Part shown: positions 1-10,400 of the stretch, one piece after another
How the letters are laid out: every line of letters starts with the position of its first letter
How positions within the stretch are numbered: the stretch's first letter is position 1
Assembly: GCA_019649035.1 (NCBI GenBank)
Contig: BMAT01010806.1
Location: 161,276 to 181,532, forward strand
Direction of reading: 5' to 3'
Origin: Elysia marginata
Taxonomy: Eukaryota > Mollusca > Gastropoda > Plakobranchidae
DNA: 20,257 nucleotides
Position numbers and translations under genes: made by a program
Notes under the pieces: model-generated
Seen by the model: only the letters and a program-made list of their open reading frames with translations
The model's database searches: none
Told to the model about the DNA's origin: nothing

Positions 1-365
1 TTTTTAAATTTTTTTTTTTATTAAATATGGTTTTGTTCCAGTGTGCAACATGAAACTTGCATCAGTTTTATTAAGAAGGGTATGTGTGTTTGTGAAGAAT
101 CATAGAGAAAGAAGCGAAGAGAGAAAATGGAGTAGGGGGTGAAACAGAAGGTGATATAGGAAGAAGAAAATTGCAGTATTGGTAGACTTGGGGGAGAATC
201 AAAGACAGAACAAGGGACAAAAAGGCATTCCGGGTTGTGGCATTTTAACAACTGATAAATTATCGATTTTCAAATTCAGCTCGCTTTGCCACAACCACTT
301 CACAAATGCTTTTTGACTTTAAATCTGGCAATGAAGATTTTCAGAGGAAGATTTGAATAAAGCTT

Positions 366-400
366 TTAACCCTCTGAGCCCTCTGTCCCTGCAGCTGACA
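366..400. mobile_element. Possible piggyBac-type end: TTAA followed by CCC
   Basis: TTAA at 366-369 is followed by CCCTCTGAGCCCTCTGTCCC. TTAA is the piggyBac target site, and many elements of this superfamily begin with CCC directly after it. It lies about 0.45 kb from the transposase-like fragment, on the side where the 3' end of a minus-strand element would be. No matching inverted end next to a TTAA was found between 820 and 1200. Confidence 0.3.
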
Positions 401-681
401 ACCCCTCCCACCTGAGCTCCAGAGCAAAACAACTGAATTCGTAGTATAACAGAACCTGAATGCCTCCACTTCTTCAGGAATGTTTATATTTCCGTTCCTT
501 AGAAACACAGTAAAGCTAGATGCAGTCTCAATAAAGGTCTCTGCCCATCCGCCGTCTAAATTTTTTTCATTCAGTCTAGGCCTATCTCCTCCACCACCTG
601 GATCCTCAGGTCTAGATCTAGATTCATTTCTAGAACTAGATCTAGAACTATCAACTTTTCACTAGATTCATCACTGTAGAT

Positions 682-816
682 CTAGGGGTATTCCTGATTG
701 AATTCACATTCATCAGATTCAGAATCAATAATTTGCTGCAAGACATCGTTTCTTGAAAACAGCCTTTGTTGTCGTTTCCCTGACAAAGGCCCTGGCTGCT
801 CCAGCGCTCGCTTCAT
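682..816 (-). pseudogene. piggyBac-like transposase N-terminal fragment
   Basis: On the minus strand a 44-residue frame starts MKRALEQPGP and contains SRNDVLQQIIDSESDECEF before a stop at 682-684. A basic start, a short helix of the form DVLxxI, then an acidic Asp/Ser/Glu run is typical of piggyBac-family transposase N-termini. A second open stretch in another minus frame (about 480-620: PEDPGGGGDRPRLNEKNLDG...) may be a frameshifted continuation. No DDD catalytic core was found in the window, so this can only be a decayed or internally deleted relic. The assignment rests on a short disordered region and could be wrong. Confidence 0.35.
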
Positions 817-1407
817 GATGAAAAATTCGTCAAAATATCAAAAACCACAGCGAAAACACAGTCATATTGTACAGGGAAGCCATTTGTAAACATCTGAGCT
901 CATGTGAACAGGAAAAGTACAGTGATTGGCCGATTATTTTTAGACTATGTCACACGTTTTTTATACACCTCTGAATCCCGGAATACCAGAAATCCGGTAA
1001 TGAGCAATTTAACCTATTTCTGATATTCAAGGAATACGGTTAAGGGATGAAGTGAAAACTCATAGACACTGGTCCAAAAGTCAGAGATCAAGCAACTTAG
1101 TACACCTCAGAGTGCAAAGCAAAATGTTTTTAGAGCCCTTTTTATTCGTAGCATGTGGCAAAAATACTAAGGTTAACAAAATGTATAAGTAGAATTTGCA
1201 GAATATTTAAACTAAAAAATATGTCAAGTTTCCCTTTGATATTATACTATTGGCACACATCTACTGTGTTGTCCTTTCTAAGCAAACAGCAAACAATCAT
1301 TATTTTTTGCATCATTTATACCACACTATGCTACGTCTCACTATCAAGTCTTTCGATACATGCAAGTATAACTTAGTTATATTTGTCAACAAAAATTTCC
1401 TCTGCAG

Positions 1408-1499
1408 AGTGGTGGCTGGGATTCAACATCAATGTTTGCAAGGAACAAGGAGATGTTTAATCTTTCATCAACATATGATGAAAATATGAAAGAGTACAC
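1408..1499 (+). CDS. ATXN2: Ataxin-2 exon A: start of LsmAD
   Basis: 92 nt, entered in phase 0 after TTTCCTCTGCAG and closed by GTAAGT after two bases of a Thr codon. It encodes SGGWDSTSMFARNKEMF followed by NLSSTYDENMKEYT. The Trp-Asp, Met-Phe and Ser-Thr-Tyr-Asp positions match the opening of the LsmAD domain of animal ataxin-2. The exon that precedes it, encoding the end of the Lsm fold, was not found in 1-1407 and must lie upstream of the window. Confidence 0.93.
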
Positions 1500-4400
1500 G
1501 TAAGTATTATGATTTTCTCTTGTTTATTTTTTGTTGTTGCTATTTTGGAGCCAATCTTTGTTACACTGTCCTTGACAATCTTTTGCTCCTCCACTTCTCA
1601 GTCACCACTGTGTTCTGATCTGGTGAATTTATTTTTTGGAAAGTGCAGTTATACTGTCTGCATTCAATTCATTTATCTTGCCCCCTGCATTTGCTTCAGG
1701 TAATTTTTTTGCCATCTTGTGCTGTATCTTCAGCAACAGAGCTAAATTCCAGAGCAAAATGATAGCTTCAAAGGAGTGTTAACCTTATGAGGTGCTGTCT
1801 CTATGTAGCACTGTTTCACAAGAGAAGCTTGGTGTGACACCTGATAGAGTCAAAATCTGCCTCCCAGGTGCCGTGCGTTTAACTGGATGCTACTGTATAA
1901 GTGATTTGGATCACACTAAAGGCAGACATCTTGGGCATCTCCACTTAAAGCCTACTTCTCTCCACTGCTAATTTCATACTTTTAAAATCTCTCAACCATT
2001 TGCTTGTGCAGTGGCTGCCTCCACTATTTATTTTTGTCACTACCTGCCAGTTTACCATGGTCATCCATCTTGTTGCAGCCAGCTATCTCATTTTAAGGTT
2101 AGGTTTACATTACAGGTAACTGAAAACAAGCATGAAGTATGGAGATGTAGGGTATGTTGAGTACTGGATTGGTTGCTACTTGGTTCTTCTCAGATTAAGA
2201 GTACTCACAGTGCTTCAGTTTTTTAAAAGTGATTGTAGAGAATATTGTAGGATAAAAGGCTGCCAGTTGTCGCGTTGGTCATGGGGTCGTCATAGGACAC
2301 CAAAACAGGAAAAAAAAGCTAGGGAGTTGAAGAAAAATAGACACCAATAAAGGTGGTTATCTTAGATGAGTGTTTATCAAGCAGGTTTGACCGTATTTTA
2401 TTTTCCATTGTCTTGTTTCAGGATATTAATTGATTGGTAAAAGGCAAAAAGATTTTCATTCTTCTAGGTTTCAAGCAGTTTTCTTGGTGGCGAAAATAGC
2501 AGCCACTTTCACCTGTGGAAAGGGAGGTAATCCCCCACCCTTTGTAATGAAAATGTATTCTACCCCACAAATATTATTTAACTTTATTATTTACATTTAA
2601 TCTGTACATAAAAATTTACACAGGATTTGAGAAAATAATCTTCATAGCCATGTAGTCAGCTAACTATTATCAAAGAGTTTGGAGCAGCTATTTAATACTC
2701 TTTGCTAATAACCGGGAAATGTATGTACCAGAAAAGGCTGCAGAGGATGTATGGTCGCAATAGGTTCTAGATCTACTCTAAATTATCAATTTATTCTTTG
2801 GTTAGATTATAGAGCTAACCCGAACCGCATGCAGCTCAAATTATTTGACGCAAGGTCTAGATCTAGTGAACTTTGCATTTTCCAGTGAGACTGAGTGATA
2901 TACATCTAATCTAGATTTAAATATCGATTTAGCCATCAGATTAGAATTGTCCACCATGGCCCACATCAAAATAAAAGGGTAGTAAATAATGCCAGGAAGA
3001 AGTCTTTCACCTGCTATCAAGTGAAGAGAGCAAAAGCTGCTCACACCAGCCAGCCTCCATCTAAAAACAATAAAAATGCTAAACAAGGGGCTTTTTCCTT
3101 TAAATTTGCAAACTAGCATTGTGAACCTGGGAGACTCTTGTGGCAACTCAACATCTGACCCCTGATATGAGTCACCCATCAAAATTGGGGGGGGGGTTAA
3201 GCCACTGGGGATCAAGCCACTGGGGATCCTTTGGGTTGTAATTTGGTAAAATGCAATCTTGGATTTCCTAAGTTCACTGGGACGTCCTTTTCAGGTTTTA
3301 ACGTGAAATCATATTATTCTGGCTCCTTCAGTTTGGTTTGAACACACTTTATTATATATACGGCATGTCGTGTATTCAGTCTGAGTTGATGTATGAAGAT
3401 CTGAAAGCAGGCAAAAAAAGTTCAGGTTTTTTCTTTCTGCCTTGAGGGCATCCCTGTCATCAGTAGCCCCTCATTGTAAGCGAAGACTACAGCACAAAAA
3501 AAGATTGCCCGCTATCCAAAAGGGTAGGTTTTTAAAGTTAGTCGTAAAAGCATGCTTTTACTGGCTTTTTGCACCATTTGCTTAGCTGAAAGGCTTACAG
3601 GATGGCAGGTATTCTACAGTGTGCTTACTGAGGTTACATGTGCTCTACTCCTGAATCATTTTAAAGTAAACATCTATTGAAAACTTTAAAGTTTAAACTT
3701 GTTTCTTACTAATTCTTGCCAAAATATAAAAATTTTTAAGTAAGGAGTGTAAATTTTTATATTTTTTTCTTTCTTTCTTTTAGTACTCGACTCCCTGAAC
3801 CTGGCACAGAGGCTTATGCTGCAAAGGAGAGGTTTGCTAAGCAGAAGGCAGAGGAGATAGAACGAGATGAGGGGTATCAGCGACGAATAGCAAAAGAGCT
3901 ATCAGACCACGATGAGGATTCCAAGTTTTCTTTTGTCCACAGAGATGACTCGCATTCACCTCACAGGTCAATTGAGAGTAACAGTAACAAGAATGTGTAA
4001 GTTAAATAAAACTTTTCTTACACAAACTCTTGATACAAACAACTGTTTACTGTCCATGACCTTGATTAGGGGTTATGTGGATATAGAGTAAACAGGTTGA
4101 AGGTCTTTGCAAGACCTGCCTATTTTAGCTTTACACACCAAATTTTTTTCTTTTTTTTTTTTTTTGCGTTATTCTGGGTTTCCTGATTTTTCATAGAAAT
4201 GTACCTTTTTTTTTTATGTGGCAAGGTGTCAACGTTTTTCTCATTTCTCTGGCGTTGTTTACGGAATTAAAGAGAGCAACGCAAGTCATCTCATTCGCCC
4301 CAAGCCAGGGGTGCAAGTTTTCCGATTTTTGCAGGAATTCCGATTTTTTAGCAGTTTCCTTAAACTAAAAAAAGCAGGAAAACTTGAAAAAATTATGACC

Positions 4401-7400
4401 TAAATATCAGTGATGAAAATCTTCCTCGATTTCAAGCTTAGGAGGAAAATTCCTTGGTCCTCGGCCTTCTGACCCGAGATTCCTAGAGGAAAAAAAATCA
4501 TTTTATCAAGTGTTAGTGGTAAATCCAAGCTTTGTTCTGTACAACAGTGCCAAGATATTGGATTGACGAAAGTAGAACTAAAAGACGTGTTCTTTTATGA
4601 ACTTTTTGAGTGTTTCAGTTCACAACGTCGGCAAAAAAATTATAAATGTGTGCAATACTGCTTAGATGGCAACAAGAAGTCTGTTTTAGGTGCGTGAATT
4701 ATTTGCCTACCGCGTTGGGCCCATCGAGAGATAGTCATTTCATATGTATTACCATTAAAATTTGAATTCAATTGATCCTATACACGATGTAATGTAGGCC
4801 TAGATATTCAACAATAAATTCATTATAAACATTTAGCAATAGGCCTATGTTTGCAAATGAGATCTTCAACCTAAAACTTGGACTTGGAGTCATGAAGTGA
4901 TGGACTTCGAAAAAAAAATTCTTTTGTGTTAATTAAATTGCTTTAAATTAAAGTTAAACTGAAACATGCTAGGAGAAGGAAATTTTGACTAGAATCTAGA
5001 TCTAGGCCTATTCGATATGGACACAAGCCTCATACTCTTTGACTGAATTTTGAATGTAGTACTTAACTTAATGATCTAACATTTTTTTAGCTCTTAGCTG
5101 GTAGCAGGGATGAATTGCGTTGATTTTGGGGTGTAGTAAGTTGTCAATTTGTCTTTTAAAAAATTTCCTCCTTTTTGATGATTTTCTGTTTTCATCACTG
5201 AAATATGAAAAAAACATCCATCCTAAATCCTAAAAGCCCTGAGAGCACCTTTGAAGTGGAACTGGGCTTGTAAAAATATCCTTCAATTCAATTCATGCAC
5301 TATGAAGAAGGAACAGCATAGGTCTAGGCAAATTACCGATCAGATTAAACAGTCCTGCATTAACCAATAGATGAGTAGGCATAAAATAAAAGAAAATAAA
5401 ACGAAGTAAAACAACAGTGACACACACTAATGCTAGATTGCATAGAGATAACAATGTCTGTCTTTAGGTCTTTTTCTAGGCCTGCAGCTTCGTTTTCTTG
5501 GAAATAAAAGCTATAAATGACAAAGCATCTTTAAAAAATCTATGGGGTGTTTAGATCCCTTAAATCAAAACTTTAGTCCTGGATTAGGGAATCCTCAACT
5601 AACTCTCCTTGTGGACTTTTGAATGCAGTATCTCATTAGACCACAGTCGTACCTTGGGGATTCATAAAATGTAGTGGCCTACCTACATCTAGTAAAGCTG
5701 TAAATAACACAGTCATTTGTGTCCTAAATAAAAAAAACTAATACTGTGATAAATAAGTAATCTAAGAGTTTGCTTGCGTGTGTTGTGATGAGACTTCAAA
5801 GTTCATGTATTTATTTTTAGCTTATTTGGTAGGTTTTTGGTGATCTGTACCATTTTTCTTGAGGAGTACCTAATTTTGACCATAAAAGTACCTCTTTTAC
5901 TTTCAAGTAATCAAGCCTATCATTGGCAGAAAGAAGAAATTTTTTTTTCTTCAGGAAAGCTGTACATATATGGTATAAGGAATTGATTTTCTCAGTTTTC
6001 TTTTGAGTATGACCACGAAAGGTTGCCTTTGTCAAACAAGCCTGTGATCTGCATCTTACTTATTTAAAAAAATCTTCAAAGTTGTGATAGTTTTACGGTA
6101 TAATGTCAAAGAGCATGTCATGTGGCTTACTTTTTAACGGTTTTGAGACATTCTCAAAAAACATGTTTTCTATTAGAATCAGTCGGTGACAGTTGCCATT
6201 TGGCCAAAGAAAGACGCAGACCCTAAGATTATTTCCCCCCCTCCCCCCCTTGACAACATTAATCAGGAATGACAAATTTGATGGTTTTTTTTTAAGGTTA
6301 TTTCACCCATTTATTGTTCATTGCACAATATGTGTCAATGCTAATTTTAAAAAAATGAAACGCTAGGCTCATTTTCAGGTGGTTTTAAGAAAAAACATTT
6401 GACATTCGTATTGCAATGAGAGCAAAGACCATGCATAATTGTAAGGAGTATGCCTTTCTCTTTCCCTTTTCAGAGCGATGTACCCTTCAAGGCAAAGCTA
6501 CCCTCCAATGAGAAATGATAGAGACCGAGAGGAACACATTAGAAATGGCAACATGCACAGGGGACAAGGGCGAGGTGGCTTACAGAGACAAAATTCTCCA
6601 TTTTCATCGGGGAGCAATGTACAGCAAAACTCTCACCATGTAAATAATTCCAGACAGGCTGCTAACAATCATTACCAACAGGGGCCCGCTCTGTCGGGAC
6701 CTTTAAACAGAAATCAGGGACACGGACCCAACCATTTGAGGCACCAACAGCAGCAGCAGCAAGCACCACCTCCGCACCAAGGGCCTGTCCCCTCATCTCA
6801 AAATCACAGTGGTCCTCCACCCCATCATTTTCCAAACCAGCCACAGCATGTTTCTCAAACACACTCCCAGCATCGCATTTCCCAGCACCAGCAAATGGTG
6901 TCCCCCACACAGCCCCCACCGGGCAAACCCCCTCATCATCTTCCTGCCCAGACAGTGCCATCTTCATCATCCCCTGTATCAAGTCACCAGCCACCATCTA
7001 TACAAAAAACAAGCAGTCAGCAGCCGCTCACAAAGAGTGCTCAGTCGCCATCGCAGAATGTAAACGGTGTTTCTAGCAATCAACAGCGACAAGCATCTGT
7101 CGAACTTAATGGAGGTAGCTTAGTTTTTTATTTACAGCTAACTACATTTAAAAAAAAAAAAGATGTTAAGACTTTTGGATTCCGTGGGCCGTTTTCAAGT
7201 TTTCCTTTTGTATATTGTAATACCATGTCATTTTCCAGTAGATCTGTGTGGCAGACAAATTGCGATCCTTTCACCTTATCTCTAAAAAAAAGTTGTTCTG
7301 TCTAGATTTGGCTGCTTATACATATTCATATACCTAGGATTTTCAATTCTAGATGTTTGTCATCGAGAAATTACAATACACACATCAATATTGGAAAAGA

Positions 7401-10400
7401 GGTTAATGCAGCCTACTTACTTTTTATCTTTCTTTTAATGTGCACAAATTTTTATTAAGAGTAGTTTGCCTAAAAGGTTAGCATGATACCCATGCTTATA
7501 TCTAGTTGCTTGTATTCTAAGGTAAATAGAAACACAGTTTTTCCTTATGATTCAACTACATGTACCAATGATTTAATATTTATTGAAAGTTTCTACGATG
7601 GGAAGCATATATTTTTTAACGTTAATTTTTGGGAGCATGAGGTTATGTTAGGTAGGTTTTAAGACACCTTTTCCTCACATGCAAAGCTTGGTTGATTTGG
7701 ACTAATGATTAAGTCAAGTATTTCATTTTTAAAGCTGAGTCGTCCTTTTGTATATAGTAATGTCATTGGGTGCTATTTGAAATACTTTATTAAGCTCTAA
7801 GCTGTTGCATCTATTCATTCAGTTAGTTTCCGCCCTATAGCTACTCTTATTTTGAAATTTGATTTTTTTTCCTTTAAAGACTTGCTTCATGCCAAAGCTG
7901 AAACGAAACCCCCAAGTGGGCCCTTCTCTGAAGTGGCCTCTCCAACCACATCTTCCAGTGTGTGCCCAGGTGGGCCACAGGTGAACCAGCAGCAGCAGCA
8001 TCATTCTACCATCTCAACATCTAGCACTCCGGTCACAGTATCCTCTGCCAGCAGTTCTGCTGCGTCAGCCCAACAAAAGCTAACCCCGTCTGAAAGTTCT
8101 GCTGCACTTGTCTCCAGCACTGGGCAACAGCAGGGGCCGAAAGCAGGACAGACGCCCGGGCCTTCATCTGCTCCTACTGTCCACCCTGGACGGGGGGGAA
8201 GAGGTTCAGATTCCAATCCGGGTAGGTCTTTTCATTATTTAATTACTATTTTTTTGTCAAAGTAATGTACCCCTTAAAATGTTTTTCCTTGTGGAAAAGA
8301 TCTCCAAATTCTTGAAAAAAATTCTTGAACATTTTTTCCCCCAGTATTTTTCTTAATTATTTTTTAATGTGCAATAAATTCTGAAAGCACTATATAATCT
8401 CAGACTTGCCAGCCATTGAATGTGATATTTTTTAATGATTGTTTTGAATATCAAGCAATATGCCATGGCCAAACTTTCCCAGAATTAGTGATGATCATTT
8501 GATAATGTTGGCAAGTCTGGTATTTGAGTTTAGATTTTGTGAACAAGGTAGATATTTGTCTTTGTATGTAAGCTCATGTATATTTTTGTTTTGTTATCTT
8601 ATCAGAGGAAGCAAGGAGCAAAATTGCAGAGTTTCAGGACTTCAAGGAAAAATTCAAGCTTGTAAGTAGTAAAACACTTTGCCAACATTGATGCTTTATT
8701 TACCCTTCCATAAATATATTGCTGACATATACATTGGACCTGCCAAATCAGGAATTCTTGTGCTAATCGAAAAAAAAAAAAGTTAGGTAATGGGAATTTT
8801 AAAATTCACCTCCTAATGTTCCTCTCTCCTCCTCTTCCTTGTTTTTGTTCTTCTTACCTTTATCTTTTTGATTCTCACCCCCACCCTCCCTCTCTCTCTT
8901 TCTGTGTGTATGCGTGCGTGCATGCGCCTAAACAGAATGAGTTTCACTTTTCATGATACCCCAAAAGATCAGGAACACCTTTTAATTGGGAAAAGAAGCC
9001 TGTATTTCTTGACTAAGACCAGTTCTCTAGGCCTTTCGTGTCTGTCTAATTTTAATATCCATTGGCAGTTGGACCCCCTCAATCGAGGAATTGGTGAAGG
9101 AGGTTTCTTTTCCTGATAAACTTTGTTTTCCGATGTATATTAAATCAAAACTTATGCCTGCTTTATTTTGAACCAGTAGGACTTTTCATTAATTTAAATA
9201 TTTAGTATCACCTACTGCAAAAGTAATCTGTTTCAGTCTGACTTGCTGGGATTTTCCTGGTCTGTCACATAGCTATTATGAAAAAATGTTATGTCTCAAA
9301 CAGTGTTCAACTCTTTTTTTTCTTCACTTGTCATTTACATCCCTGAATTCTACTTCTAGTTGAATAATTATTCTCTCTATAGCAGGAATAATTCTGACAA
9401 AGATAGACAATGCAAAGCTTTCCTGGCGTAAATAAAAACTCCTCACAGCAGGAACAATTTTAGATCAGAAGGGATTGAGCTAATTTTGTAGGGTTTTTAA
9501 ACAACTGTGGAAAGTTCTAAAAAGATGACTGCAGTATAACAGCAAAATCAGCTGGCAACCCATGAAGACACCTCACCTTATGTATTAGTGGAAAAGAATT
9601 GATTTTAGCCAGGTGCACCTCTTACCTAGAACTCACAACACAATTTGGCTACCATCTTTAAAATTTGACAATTAGCAACCAGGGTGACTTTCAACAAATT
9701 AATTACAATACAAACTTTCCGACATCACATTTTTGTTTTTGATGCCGATACAGCTGAACCCTATGTATACAGTCACATCGACTGATTGTGCAAAATTGAA
9801 GAATTGATTTTTTGATAAATATTTTCAACCGAAAACAGGAGCCCCCCAAATCAGAAGACAGTGGAGAGCCTCCCTCCTCTCAGGCTACTTCCCCTCCTGC
9901 TGTGCCACAGCCTGCCAGCCCTCAGAGCTCCCGATCACCGGGAGCTGGTGCTTCTGCAACACAGTCTGAACTGTCTGAATCAACAAGTGAAGCCAGTTCA
10001 GCTGAGAAAAAAGAAGATTCAGCGCCTACTGTGTAAGCATATATGTTAGGCCCCCATAGCTTTATATGTTGAATGTAAATAGATCTGACCTTTAAATTGT
10101 CAGAGGTTTGGGCATTTTGGGGTAATTTGTTTGATAAGCAGAAATTATGTTTGATTGAAGCTTTGAAGCTAACACAGTATTTTAGTAACATAGACGAAAA
10201 TTAAAATCTTTTTAGTTAAACCAGATTGCATAATTTCTGAACAGCTCTCTTTGCGTTGAAATGTACTGATTTTTTTCAATGTGACGACGGGTCACATTGT
10301 TTCTCAATTCTTAAGTGTTATTTGTATGAAATAAAGAGAGCAATACTAGTCATCTCATTTGACCTGGGCTTATTGCATTTCTCTTTTTTTAAGTATTTAT

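Larger units (their letters stand above)
1..1407 (+). other. Non-coding region upstream of the first visible exon, probably intron
   Basis: AT-rich sequence with no supportable ataxin-2 exon. The exon at 1408 begins in the middle of the protein in phase 0 after a good acceptor, so this should be the 3' part of an intron. It holds a piggyBac-like fragment (about 366-816) and two stretches of CTAGATCTAG-type motif near 611-686. The remainder (1-365 and 817-1407) shows nothing else I can name. Confidence 0.75.
3997..6473 (+). other. Intron B-C
   Basis: 2477 nt, GTAAGT to TTTTCAG, the longest intron in the window. It carries a T15 tract (4151-4165), one copy of a dispersed repeat (4229-4300), a 10-bp-stem foldback (4314-4386), a 793-bp TIR element (4408-5200) and a C7-T-C7 tract (6235-6249). 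Several TAGGCCTA/TCTAGGC motifs occur at about 4788-5480. Nothing else is named in 5207-6230. Confidence 0.85.

Noticed and set aside
42-80. Possible small exon between TTTTGTTCCAG and AGG/GTATGTG
   Set aside because: The translation (CNMKLASVLLRR) has no resemblance to the Lsm domain or Lsm-LsmAD linker expected before exon A, and the phase is not supported.
21-251. 76-codon minus-strand open frame at the window start
   Set aside because: Phe/Ser-rich translation of purine-rich DNA. It has no domain and is not continuous with the piggyBac-like fragment.
2841-3215. 124-codon minus-strand open frame in intron A-B
   Set aside because: It runs through a G10 homopolymer and a tandem duplication, has no recognisable motif, and its composition is like the surrounding intron.
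4308-4320. CAGGGGTGCAAG as the left end of a larger hAT element
   Set aside because: No reverse-complement end with a matching target duplication was found downstream; CCCTG near 5240 does not match beyond a few bases.
6478-6480. ATG at the start of exon C as a protein start
   Set aside because: The frame continues upstream through a good acceptor into exon B, whose LsmAD sequence is in phase, so this Met is internal.
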